Positions 8,700 to 17,583 of a stretch of 64,000 nucleotides of DNA are shown one piece after another; within the stretch, counting starts at the first letter, position 1, and every line of letters begins with the position of its first letter. The stretch lies in contig CAKPOF010000003.1 of assembly GCA_934169725.1 (NCBI GenBank), positions 1 through 64,000 of the forward strand, given 5' to 3'. Below the pieces are notes generated by a model that saw nothing but the letters and a program-made list of their open reading frames with translations, searched no databases and had not been told where the DNA came from. The position numbers were made by a program, and so were the translations under genes. Source of the stretch: an uncultured Clostridia bacterium (lineage in GTDB: Bacteria; Bacillota; Clostridia; TANB77; CAG-508).

Positions 8700-11643
8700 G
8701 ATAAAAATACATGAAATAGCAAAAAAATTAAATTTAACGAGCAAAGAGATATTAGAAATAGCAAATAAATTAAATATTGAAGCCAAAAGTCATTTAAGCG
8801 GGATAGATGAAAGTGAAGCTAAGAAAATTGAAATGGAAATAGCAAATAAAAAAACGAATAACAAAAAAGGTATAGAAAAAACAAATAAGAAAGAAGTAAA
8901 AAAAGAAACACCTGTTATTATAAGAAGAGAAGTTATAATTTCTCAAGATGAATTGGAAAAGAACAAAGAAACAGTAAAAAAACAACAAGAGAAGAGAGAA
9001 AAAAATGTCGGTTTTGTAGAAAGAAAATCTAATAAAAATTATAATATTGTATATAGAAATAAACCTAATAAACCAATGACAGTTAGTGAACTATTTGGAT
9101 TAAAAAAGGAAGAAGATAAAAAAGAAGAACCAAAGAAAGAGGGAAAAACAGAAGGTAAAAAAGAAATAGTTTCAAAAACAGAAAATGAAAATACAGAAAA
9201 AGAAATAAAAAAGGTTGAAACTGTTAAAAAAGAAATATCTAATAATGTTACAGAAAAGGTTGAAGAAAATAAAATTATGAGAACAGAAACTAAGAATGTA
9301 AAAAATTATAATAATAGAAGAAATAATAACAATAATAACAATAATAATAATAGCAACAATAATAATAGAAATAATAACAATTATTATCAAAATAGAAACA
9401 ATAATAATTCTAACTATAACAATAATAGAAGAAATAATAATTTTAACAATAATAGAAATAATAATGATAATAACTCAAATTATAATAATCGAAGAAATGG
9501 TAATTATAATAACAGAAACAATAATAATGGATATCAAAGAAAACCATTAGATGAAAGAGGAATTGAAAAGAATATAAAAAATATAATGTCAACAGATGTT
9601 GTTGAGAAAGAAAATGTTAGAGAATATAACAAAGGTATAGATAAACAAAAAAATAACAATAGATTTGATGAAAATAAGAATAAAAAATCAAAAAATAGAA
9701 GAAATTCAAATAATGGTAGTTTTGATGAAGGAAAATTAAAAACATTAAAAACAGCAAATAGATTGTCAAATATGTTTGATGATCAAGAAGGTGGAATGTT
9801 AGATTATTATGATTTAACAACACAAAGAGGAAGAAGAGGAAAGAAAAAGAAATCTCAAAATCAAGAAGAAAGAACAAAGCAAAAAATATTCAAATTAACT
9901 AATATAGAAATTCCTGAAAGTATAACTGTAAAAGATTTAGCTGCTGAAATGAAAAAAACAACAGCAGAAGTTATAAAAAAATTATTAGGATTTGGTGTAA
10001 TGGCTACAATTAACAATGAAGTAGATTTTGATACAGCATTTTTGGTAGCACAAGAATTTGGAATTACAGCTAAGAAAAAAGAAACTGTAACTGAAGAGGA
10101 TATATTATTTGATGATTCTGAAGATAGAGAAGAAGATTTAAAACCAAGACCACCAGTAGTTGTTGTTATGGGACATGTAGACCATGGTAAAACATCATTA
10201 TTAGATGCTATAAGAAAAACAAATGTTATCGAAGGAGAAGCAGGAGGAATAACTCAAGCGATAGGTGCATATATGGTAAAAATAAACGACAGAGAGATTA
10301 CATTTTTAGATACTCCTGGACATGAAGCATTTACAGCAATGCGTGCTAGAGGTGCCCAAATTACAGATATTGCAATATTAGTTGTTGCTGCTAATGATGG
10401 GGTAATGCCACAAACTATAGAAGCTATAAATCATGCTAAATCAGCAGGAATACCAATTATTGTAGCTATTAATAAAATAGATTTACCAGATGCTAATATA
10501 GATAAAGTAAAGCAAGAGTTAATGGCATATGAATTAGTACCAGAAGAGTGGGGAGGAGATACAATATATGTACCTATCTCTGCAAAGAAAAATGAAAATA
10601 TAGATCAATTACTAGAAATGGTATTATTAGAGGCTGATGTTCTAGAATTAAAAGCTAATCCAAATAAACAATCTAAAGGTGCAGTTATTGAAGCAAGACT
10701 TGATAAAGCAAAAGGAGCAATAGCTACTATGCTTGTTCAAAGAGGAACTTTAGATGTTGGTGATACAATTGTAGTAGGTTCTTCAATAGGAAGAATAAGA
10801 GCAATGATTAATGATAAAGGAAAAAAAGTAAAATCAGCTGGACCATCAACACCAGTAGAAATAATGGGATTAACAGATGTGCCTGAAGCAGGAGAAACAT
10901 TCTATGAAGTAAAAAATGAAAAAATGGCAAAACATTTAATAGAAAAAAGAAAACGTCAAGCAAGAGAAAAAGCAATAAATGCAGTTACAAAAGTAACATT
11001 AGACAATTTATTTACACAAATGGAAGAAGGAAAATTAAAAGTATTAAATTTAATTGTAAAAGCTGATGTACAAGGATCTGTAGAAGCTGTAAAACAATCA
11101 TTGAGTAAATTGCAAAATGAAGAAGTTAGAGTAAAGGTAATCCATAGTGCAGCAGGAGCAGTAAATCAATCAGATGTAACTTTAGCTAAAGTTTCAAATG
11201 CTATTATAATTGCATTTAATGTAAGACCAGATAATATGGCTAAAGAAATGGCAGAAAAGGAAGAAGTTGAAATAAAACAATATTCTGTAATTTATCAAGC
11301 AATAGAAGATGTTGAGGCAGCTATGAAAGGAATGTTAGCACCAAAATATGAAGAAAAAGTAATAGGAAATGTTGAGGTTAGACAAACATTTAGAATTTCA
11401 AATGTGGGAACAATAGCTGGTGCATTTGTATTAAATGGTAAAGTTGCAAGAAATGCTGGAGTTAGAGTTATCCGTGATAATATTGTTATTCATGAAGGTC
11501 ATTTAGCAACATTAAAAAGATTTAAAGATGAAGTAAAAGAAGTAACAAAAGGGTTTGAATGTGGAATGCAAATAGAAAATTATAATGACTTAAAAGAAGG
11601 AGACATCATTGAAGTATATGTTATGGAAGAAATAAAAAGATAA
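8692..11643 (+). CDS. infB: Translation initiation factor IF-2
   Basis: About 983 residues. N-terminal IF2N subdomain (KIKIHEIAKKLNLTSKEIL), a Lys/Glu-rich linker, and then an unusual Asn/Arg-rich low-complexity block (about residues 205-280). A second IF2N-like segment (ITVKDLAAEMKKT) precedes the GTPase core: G1 GHVDHGKT near 494, G3 DTPGHEAF, G4 NKID, G5 SAK. Domains II-IV follow; IV binds fMet-tRNA. I place the start at TTG 8692, with GGGGGTG 6 nt upstream. The in-frame ATG at 8677 has no ribosome site. Confidence 0.96.
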   Translation: MGKIKIHEIAKKLNLTSKEILEIANKLNIEAKSHLSGIDESEAKKIEMEIANKKTNNKKGIEKTNKKEVKKETPVIIRREVIISQDELEKNKETVKKQQEKREKNVGFVERKSNKNYNIVYRNKPNKPMTVSELFGLKKEEDKKEEPKKEGKTEGKKEIVSKTENENTEKEIKKVETVKKEISNNVTEKVEENKIMRTETKNVKNYNNRRNNNNNNNNNNSNNNNRNNNNYYQNRNNNNSNYNNNRRNNNFNNNRNNNDNNSNYNNRRNGNYNNRNNNNGYQRKPLDERGIEKNIKNIMSTDVVEKENVREYNKGIDKQKNNNRFDENKNKKSKNRRNSNNGSFDEGKLKTLKTANRLSNMFDDQEGGMLDYYDLTTQRGRRGKKKKSQNQEERTKQKIFKLTNIEIPESITVKDLAAEMKKTTAEVIKKLLGFGVMATINNEVDFDTAFLVAQEFGITAKKKETVTEEDILFDDSEDREEDLKPRPPVVVVMGHVDHGKTSLLDAIRKTNVIEGEAGGITQAIGAYMVKINDREITFLDTPGHEAFTAMRARGAQITDIAILVVAANDGVMPQTIEAINHAKSAGIPIIVAINKIDLPDANIDKVKQELMAYELVPEEWGGDTIYVPISAKKNENIDQLLEMVLLEADVLELKANPNKQSKGAVIEARLDKAKGAIATMLVQRGTLDVGDTIVVGSSIGRIRAMINDKGKKVKSAGPSTPVEIMGLTDVPEAGETFYEVKNEKMAKHLIEKRKRQAREKAINAVTKVTLDNLFTQMEEGKLKVLNLIVKADVQGSVEAVKQSLSKLQNEEVRVKVIHSAAGAVNQSDVTLAKVSNAIIIAFNVRPDNMAKEMAEKEEVEIKQYSVIYQAIEDVEAAMKGMLAPKYEEKVIGNVEVRQTFRISNVGTIAGAFVLNGKVARNAGVRVIRDNIVIHEGHLATLKRFKDEVKEVTKGFECGMQIENYNDLKEGDIIEVYVMEEIKR

Positions 11644-11686
11644 AAAATATAAACTTCATTGTTATATTCGAAAAGGAGAGAATAAA

Positions 11687-12049
11687 ATGCAAGGAAAAAA
11701 TAATCCAAGATTAGGACGTATTGATGAAGAATATAGAAAAGAGCTTAGTCAAATTATAAGTTATGAATTAAAAAATCCAAATATTACAGGGCTAATTAGT
11801 GTTACAAAAGTAAAAGTAACAAATGATTTAAAATATGCAAAAGTTTATGTAAGTATTTTAAATTCAAAAAATATAAAAGCTACACTAGCAGGTTTAAAAC
11901 AATCAGCAGGCTATATTAGAACAGAATTGGCAAAAAGAGTAAACTTAAGAAATACACCAGAGTTAATATTTGAATTAGATGATTCAATGGAATATGGTGC
12001 AAAAATAGATTCAATATTAAAAGAGATTATGCCAAAAAAAGAAGATTAA
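11687..12049 (+). CDS. rbfA: Ribosome-binding factor A
   Basis: 120 residues with the RbfA KH-like fold. The family pattern is clear in RIDEEYRKELSQIIS, NPNITGLISVTKVKVTNDL, AKVYVSIL and the LRNTPELIFELDDSMEYG segment. It assists late 30S maturation and cold adaptation. AAAGGAGAG lies before ATG 11687. It follows infB as usual. Confidence 0.96.
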   Translation: MQGKNNPRLGRIDEEYRKELSQIISYELKNPNITGLISVTKVKVTNDLKYAKVYVSILNSKNIKATLAGLKQSAGYIRTELAKRVNLRNTPELIFELDDSMEYGAKIDSILKEIMPKKED

Positions 12050-12061
12050 ATAAAGTGTAGA

Positions 12062-12110
12062 AAGGAGTGAATGATATATTTATTTATAAATATATCATTC
12101 AACAATTAAT
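12062..12110 (+). promoter_or_regulatory. Ribosome site separated from nrnA start by a 32-nt perfect hairpin
   Basis: The ribosome site AAGGAG ends at 12067. A perfect 14-bp stem with a 4-nt loop follows (GAATGATATATTTA at 12069-12082, TAAATATATCATTC at 12087-12100), then exactly 10 nt, then ATG 12111. The same stretch also encodes a possible 12-codon leader ORF (ATG 12071, TAA 12107-12109) that ends 1 nt before the nrnA start. An in-frame stop at 12087 rules out a longer NrnA. Confidence 0.6.
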
Positions 12111-13067
12111 ATGACATTAGATGATATTTTAGTAGAAATGAAAAATTCAGAAAAAATAGTAATAATGGCACATGAATTTCCAGATGGAGATGCAATAGGA
12201 AGTATGCTTGCTATGTCTTTAGCATTAAAGTCATTAGGAAAAAAGCCTGATGTAATAGTAAAAGAATTTCCAAGAATATTTGATTTTTTACCAGGTGCCA
12301 ATGAAGTAAAAAAAGATTTAGGAACAGAAAAATATGATTTAGCAATATCATTAGACTGTGCAGATTTAAAAAGATTAGTTGGAAAAGAATATTTTGAAAA
12401 TGCTAAAAAAACAATAGTAATAGACCATCATAGTACAAATTCAATGTATGGAGATTTTAATTATGTAAATCCTGTATCACCGGCTTGTTGTGAAATCTTA
12501 GCAGGTATGTTCCAATACTATAACATACCAATAGATATAGAACTTGGAAGTTGCATACTAGCTGGAATAATTACAGATACAGGTGGATTTAAATATTCTG
12601 GAGTAACACCAGAAACATTTGAATTTACAGCAGATTTATTAAGAAAAGGTGTAAATGTTTCAGATATATATCAAAGAGTATTAGAAACTAAAACAAAATC
12701 TAATTTTGAATTAATTAGAAGAGCAACGAATAGACTAGAATTTTTCGAAAATGGAAAAATTTCATTTACATATATAACAAAAAAAGATGAAGAAGAAGTT
12801 CATGCTGGAGCAGGAGATCATGAAGGAATTGTTGAAAATGGAAGAAGTGTAGAAGGTGTTGAAGTATCTGCTTTTATAAGGGAAAGAGAAAAAAATGTTT
12901 ATAAAATTTCTTTAAGAACAGGAAATAATTCTGATATTAATGTTTCAGATATATGCTATGTTTTTGGAGGTGGAGGACATCCAAGGGCTGCAGGTGCAAC
13001 AATACAAGGAAACTTTGAACAAGTGAAAGAAAAATTGATAAAAGAAATAAAAAACTCATTAAAATAG
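12111..13067 (+). CDS. nrnA: Bifunctional nanoRNase/pAp phosphatase (DHH family)
   Basis: 318 residues of the DHH/DHHA1 superfamily. Metal-binding motifs are visible: HEFPDGDA near residue 21, SLDCAD, the diagnostic DHHST near 106, and TDTGGFKYS. The DHHA1 C-terminus contains GGGGHPRAAGAT, the substrate-binding loop. The family degrades 2-5 nt RNA fragments and dephosphorylates pAp. Its place between rbfA and truB is typical for Firmicutes. Translation probably depends on the hairpin leader upstream. Confidence 0.92.
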   Translation: MTLDDILVEMKNSEKIVIMAHEFPDGDAIGSMLAMSLALKSLGKKPDVIVKEFPRIFDFLPGANEVKKDLGTEKYDLAISLDCADLKRLVGKEYFENAKKTIVIDHHSTNSMYGDFNYVNPVSPACCEILAGMFQYYNIPIDIELGSCILAGIITDTGGFKYSGVTPETFEFTADLLRKGVNVSDIYQRVLETKTKSNFELIRRATNRLEFFENGKISFTYITKKDEEEVHAGAGDHEGIVENGRSVEGVEVSAFIREREKNVYKISLRTGNNSDINVSDICYVFGGGGHPRAAGATIQGNFEQVKEKLIKEIKNSLK

Positions 13068-13082
13068 TAAAAAGAGGTAAAA

Positions 13083-13937
13083 ATGAATGGTATTATCATT
13101 ATAAATAAACCAAAAGGATATACATCACATGATATAGTTTCAAAAGTAAAAAAAATAACACATGAAAAGATTGGACATACAGGAACATTGGATCCATTGG
13201 CAACAGGAGTGTTACCATTATTGGTTGGAAAGGGAACTTTGTGTTCAAAATATTTAATAAATCATGACAAAGAATATATAGCAACAATAAAATTGGGAAT
13301 AAAAACTACAACAGCTGATAAAGAAGGAAAAATTATACAAACAGAGAATGTACAAGATTTTAAAATTGAATATATAAAAAAAATATTGAAAGAATTTTTA
13401 GGAGAACAAAATCAAATACCTCCAATATATTCAGCAATAAAAGTAAATGGAAAAAAATTATACGAATATGCAAGAAAAAATCAAAAAGTAGAAATAAAAC
13501 CAAGAAAAATTAATATATATGAAATAGATTTATTAGAATATAATAATATTGAAAATGAAGTAAAATTTAAAGTACAATGTTCTAAAGGAACATATATAAG
13601 GAGTTTATGTGAAGATATTGCAGAGAAATTAGGAACAATTGGTTTTATGACTGAACTACAAAGAACTCAAGTAGGAGAATTTAATATTAATCAAGCAGTT
13701 TCTATAGATAAGATAAATGAAGATATAATAAAACAAAATATAATAACAATAGAAAATTTATTTAAAAATAAGAATAGTATAGAGATAGATAAAAGAAGAC
13801 TAGAATTATTTTTAAATGGAGTAAGATTATCAACAGATTTAAAAAGTGATATATATAGAATATATTGTGAGGATAAATTTGTTGGAATTGGAGAAGTAAA
13901 AAATAAACTTTTAAAAAGAGATATAATTGTCATATAG
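13083..13937 (+). CDS. truB: tRNA pseudouridine(55) synthase
   Basis: 284 residues. The catalytic motif GHTGTLDPLATGVLP near residue 37 contains the nucleophilic Asp. The KPKGYTSHD, IPPIYSAIKVNGKKLYEYAR and CSKGTYIRSLCEDI segments are TruB signatures. It makes pseudouridine 55 in the T-loop of tRNAs. The start, ATG 13083, follows AAAGAGG and lies 15 nt after nrnA, at the end of the translation operon; a terminator follows. Confidence 0.95.
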   Translation: MNGIIIINKPKGYTSHDIVSKVKKITHEKIGHTGTLDPLATGVLPLLVGKGTLCSKYLINHDKEYIATIKLGIKTTTADKEGKIIQTENVQDFKIEYIKKILKEFLGEQNQIPPIYSAIKVNGKKLYEYARKNQKVEIKPRKINIYEIDLLEYNNIENEVKFKVQCSKGTYIRSLCEDIAEKLGTIGFMTELQRTQVGEFNINQAVSIDKINEDIIKQNIITIENLFKNKNSIEIDKRRLELFLNGVRLSTDLKSDIYRIYCEDKFVGIGEVKNKLLKRDIIVI

Positions 13938-13939
13938 TA

Positions 13940-13986
13940 AAAATCACCTTAATATACTTAAATATAAAGTATTGAGGTGATTTTTT
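13940..13986 (+). terminator. Terminator after truB that also contains the next gene's ribosome site
   Basis: AAAATCACCTTAATA (13940-13954) pairs with TATTGAGGTGATTTT (13970-13984) with one G-U pair, followed by a run of T ending at 13986. GAGGTG in the 3' arm (13974-13979) is the ribosome site of the gene starting at 13987, so the hairpin would hide it. Confidence 0.75.
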
Positions 13987-14826
13987 ATGTATTATATTCA
14001 AGAAAATGACAAGCTTAAGATGTTAGAAAAATTATTTAGTGTAGTGAAAATAGAAGATGATAATATTATCATGCCATTAAAAAATAATGAATTTAATGAC
14101 AAAACAGCATATAAATTATCACAAAAAACAAGAAAAATTTTAAATAAGACAAATTGCAATAAAATAATATTAAGCAAAAAAATAAAAGAACAAGAATTAT
14201 ATGTAAATTATTTATATTCGTATAATTATCAAATAGTTGATGGAAAAAGATTGTTTAAGATGTTGATTTTTGATGTTTTAGAATATGTTGTGAATTATCA
14301 AAAAAAGGGAGTCGATAAAACGAAAATAGTAATTATGGTGAATGATATTTCAGAATACACAATATATGTTATTACTAAATTAATAGAAAAATATAAATAT
14401 ATAAAAATAGTAACAAATCATATTGAAAAGTTGAAAAAAATTGAAAGTAAAATTTTTGAAGAAAAAGGAATAATGATTAGTATAGGAAATAATAAAAGAA
14501 AAGCTTTATCAAAGGCAGATATTATTTTAAATATAGATTTTCCAACAGAGCTAATAAATAGATATAATATTAATAGTGAAGCAATTATTGTAAATTTTAA
14601 TAGAAAAGTAATAATAAAAGACAAAAGATTCAATGGGATAAATATAAAAGATTATGAAATAACATGGGCAAATTGTTCGATAAATAAAAAAACGGATAAA
14701 TTTTATACTAAAGATATATATGAAGCTGAACATAACTTTAACATACCAATAAAAGATGTTTTAGATAAATTAAAAAGAGATAAAGTTAAAATAAAAAAAT
14801 TAATAGCTCAAAATATGGAGATATAA
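13987..14826 (+). CDS. Conserved-looking hypothetical protein, possible Rossmann-like fold
   Basis: 279 residues, soluble, Lys/Ile/Asn-rich, with no signal peptide or membrane segment. The middle alternates predicted strands and helices (KIVIMVND, a helix, YIKIVTNH, a helix, GIMISIGNN, then ADIILNIDFP). This resembles a nucleotide- or NAD-binding alpha/beta fold, but I see no complete glycine-rich loop and do not recognise the family. The start ATG 13987 directly follows the T-run of the truB terminator; its ribosome site lies in that stem. Confidence 0.6.
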   Translation: MYYIQENDKLKMLEKLFSVVKIEDDNIIMPLKNNEFNDKTAYKLSQKTRKILNKTNCNKIILSKKIKEQELYVNYLYSYNYQIVDGKRLFKMLIFDVLEYVVNYQKKGVDKTKIVIMVNDISEYTIYVITKLIEKYKYIKIVTNHIEKLKKIESKIFEEKGIMISIGNNKRKALSKADIILNIDFPTELINRYNINSEAIIVNFNRKVIIKDKRFNGINIKDYEITWANCSINKKTDKFYTKDIYEAEHNFNIPIKDVLDKLKRDKVKIKKLIAQNMEI

Positions 14827-14914
14827 TATTAAAATTTTGTTAAATACTTTCATTTTTTAGAAAAATATAATATAATGTAAATGTCAATTTTTATAATGGC
14901 AAGGAGGTAATTAA

Positions 14915-17509
14915 ATGCCAAGCGATAACAGGAGAAATAGTAGTAAAACAAAGCAATATAAAATTCAAAAAGCAAAGAAAAGACCAAATCAAAAAAGAAG
15001 ACCACCTAGAGCAACAAAAAGAGTAGAAACAGTAAATAGAAATAGTAGAAAAAAACAGACAAAAAATAAAAATACTAAATTTTCAGATAGACATCCAAAA
15101 TTTATGATGTTTTTAAGAATTTGCGTACTAATCTTTTTACTATTATGTGTAATAGGGGCTGGAGTAGTTGCAGGAGTATTTTTTGGCTTATTTGGTGATG
15201 ATTTTGAAATTAGCAAAGAAGAATTAACAATAGGTGCTGCCAATTCAGTAATTGTTGATTCAGAAGGAAATACTGTTACCAATTTAAGTGGTGATGAAAA
15301 AAGAAAGATTATTACTTTAGATGATATGTCAGAATATTTACCTAAAGCATATATTTCGATGGAAGATGAAAGATTTTACAAACATAATGGTGTTGATATA
15401 AAAAGAACAGCAGGAGCAATAGTTCATACTTTAGTAGGAAATAGTTCATATGGTGGAAGTACAATAACACAACAATTGGTAAAAAATATTACTAAAGAAG
15501 ATGACAGATCTGGCATGGCCGGAATCATGAGAAAAGTAAAAGAATGGGCAAAAGCATATCAAGTTGAAAGAATGATATCAAAAGACCAAATCCTTGAATT
15601 ATATTTAAATATTTTATATGTTGGAGGAGAAGGAAATTTACATGGTGTAGAACTTGGTGCTGAATACTATTTTAACAAAAGTGCTAAAGATTTAAGCTTA
15701 GCAGAATGTGCATATATGGCAGGAATAAATAGTTCACCTAGTAGATATAATCCTTTTGATGAATCTAAAGATAATAGTGAATTGATAAAAAAACAAACTA
15801 AAGTAGCTTTATCAAAAATGAAACAATTAGGCTATATAAAAAGTGATGAGGAATACGAAAATGCTGTTGCAGAAGTTGACAATGGTTTAAATTTTCAAAA
15901 AGGTACAATTACAGCTAATTCAGCATATTCATATCATACAGAAGCTGTTTTAGATCAGGTTATAAAACAGGTTATGGAAGAAAAACAATGGTCTCAACAA
16001 ATGGCAGAAAACTATGTTTATAGTAGTGGATTAACAATATATTCAACTGTAAATACAAATATACAAACAGAAATGGAGACAGAATATAAAAATAGTAAAT
16101 ATATAGTTGCAGGAAAGGCAAAGAATAAAACAACAGGTGAAAAATTAAATGAACATTCACAATCTGCAATGGTAGTTATAGATTATAAAACTGGAAATGT
16201 AATAGGAACAGTTGGAGGATTAGGTGAAAAAACAGAATCAAGAGGATTAAATAGAGCAACTCAGAGTGTAAGACAAACAGGTTCTTCAATGAAACCATTA
16301 GCTGTTATTGCACCAGGACTTGAAGAGAAAGTTATAACAGCAGCTACAGTATATGATGATGCGGCTACAGATTTTGGTGGAGGATATAAACCAGAGAATT
16401 ATAATGGTTTTAAAGGTTTGTTGAATATACGTCAATTTATTTCAACTTCACAAAACATACCTGCATTAAAAATAATGAGAGAATTAACTCCAGAAAAATC
16501 AATTACATATTTAAATAAGATGGGACTTAGTAATATAAAGGCAGATCAAGATAATGATTTATCACTAGCATTAGGTGGGACTAGAAATGGTGCTACTCCA
16601 TTAGAAATGGCAGCAGCATATGCAACAATTGCAAATAACGGTGTATATATAACACCTACATTTTATTCAAAAGTTGTAGATGCAAATGGAGATACAGTTA
16701 TGACACCTAAACAAGAACAAACTAGAGTATTTTCAGAACAAAATGCATATATAGCTAAAACGATAATTCAAGAACCAGTAAAGGCAGGAGGAACAGCTAC
16801 ATATTGTGCTATTTCAGGAATAGATGTGGCAGCCAAAACAGGTACAACAGATGATAACTATGATAGATGGTTATGTGGATTTACACCATATTATGCAGCA
16901 GCATGTTGGTATGGATATGACAATAATGAAACAGTTTCTTATCCATATAGTAGTAACCCTGCAGGTTCAATATGGGATGCTGTTATGACAGCAATACATA
17001 AAGGTTTAGCTAATGCAACATTTGAAAGACCAAGTGGAATAGTTGAGCAAACTGTATGTAAAAAAACAGGAGGGTTAGCATCAACAGGATGTACAGAAAC
17101 ATATAAAGAAATATTTACACAAGATAATATACCACAAAAATGTGAAGGTCATGGAAGTCAAACAATTTGTTCAATTTCAAATAAAATTGCTACACAATAT
17201 TGTTCTCAATATGGACCAGTTAAACAAAATTATTATGGAGCAGTTATACCAAAAGAACAATTAGGATTATGGACACCAATAAATGGAAAAAGTTCATCAG
17301 GAGTAAAAATGACAGAAACATGTACATTACATACGAAACCAAAAGAAAATGAAAAAGAGAAAAAAGAAACAACAAATACGACAAATACAACTACAACAAC
17401 AACGAATACAACTACAAATACAGTAAAAGAAAATACAACAAAGGAAAATACAACAACACCAGAAACTCCAGCAGATGGAAATACGACTGGAAATATAACA
17501 AATCCATAA
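14915..17509 (+). CDS. Class A penicillin-binding protein (glycosyltransferase/transpeptidase)
   Basis: 864 residues, PBP1A/PonA type. A highly basic cytoplasmic tail (about residues 1-60) precedes one transmembrane helix (about 66-92). The GT51 domain has EDERFYKHNGVD near 150 and GGSTITQQLVKN. The transpeptidase has TGSSMKP (SxxK serine near 457), SQN and KTGTT near 642. The C-terminal end is a Thr/Asn-rich low-complexity tail. It polymerises and cross-links peptidoglycan. AAGGAGG precedes ATG 14915. Confidence 0.93.
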   Translation: MPSDNRRNSSKTKQYKIQKAKKRPNQKRRPPRATKRVETVNRNSRKKQTKNKNTKFSDRHPKFMMFLRICVLIFLLLCVIGAGVVAGVFFGLFGDDFEISKEELTIGAANSVIVDSEGNTVTNLSGDEKRKIITLDDMSEYLPKAYISMEDERFYKHNGVDIKRTAGAIVHTLVGNSSYGGSTITQQLVKNITKEDDRSGMAGIMRKVKEWAKAYQVERMISKDQILELYLNILYVGGEGNLHGVELGAEYYFNKSAKDLSLAECAYMAGINSSPSRYNPFDESKDNSELIKKQTKVALSKMKQLGYIKSDEEYENAVAEVDNGLNFQKGTITANSAYSYHTEAVLDQVIKQVMEEKQWSQQMAENYVYSSGLTIYSTVNTNIQTEMETEYKNSKYIVAGKAKNKTTGEKLNEHSQSAMVVIDYKTGNVIGTVGGLGEKTESRGLNRATQSVRQTGSSMKPLAVIAPGLEEKVITAATVYDDAATDFGGGYKPENYNGFKGLLNIRQFISTSQNIPALKIMRELTPEKSITYLNKMGLSNIKADQDNDLSLALGGTRNGATPLEMAAAYATIANNGVYITPTFYSKVVDANGDTVMTPKQEQTRVFSEQNAYIAKTIIQEPVKAGGTATYCAISGIDVAAKTGTTDDNYDRWLCGFTPYYAAACWYGYDNNETVSYPYSSNPAGSIWDAVMTAIHKGLANATFERPSGIVEQTVCKKTGGLASTGCTETYKEIFTQDNIPQKCEGHGSQTICSISNKIATQYCSQYGPVKQNYYGAVIPKEQLGLWTPINGKSSSGVKMTETCTLHTKPKENEKEKKETTNTTNTTTTTTNTTTNTVKENTTKENTTTPETPADGNTTGNITNP

Positions 17510-17519
17510 AATTTATAAA

Positions 17520-17554
17520 GGTTAAAAAAGAATTAAAAATATTCTTTTTTAACC
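17520..17554. terminator. Bidirectional-type terminator after the PBP gene
   Basis: A perfect 14-bp stem, GGTTAAAAAAGAAT (17520-17533) with ATTCTTTTTTAACC (17541-17554), has A and T runs inside its arms. It separates the PBP gene from cysS. Confidence 0.7.
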
Positions 17555-17583
17555 AAATTTGTAATTTGGAAAGGAATAAAAAT

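Noticed and set aside
9172..9390. Minus-strand ORFs opposite infB and other genes
   Set aside because: They are AT-rich shadows (Ile/Phe/Leu/Tyr-rich) of real genes in another frame, without ribosome sites or recognisable families.
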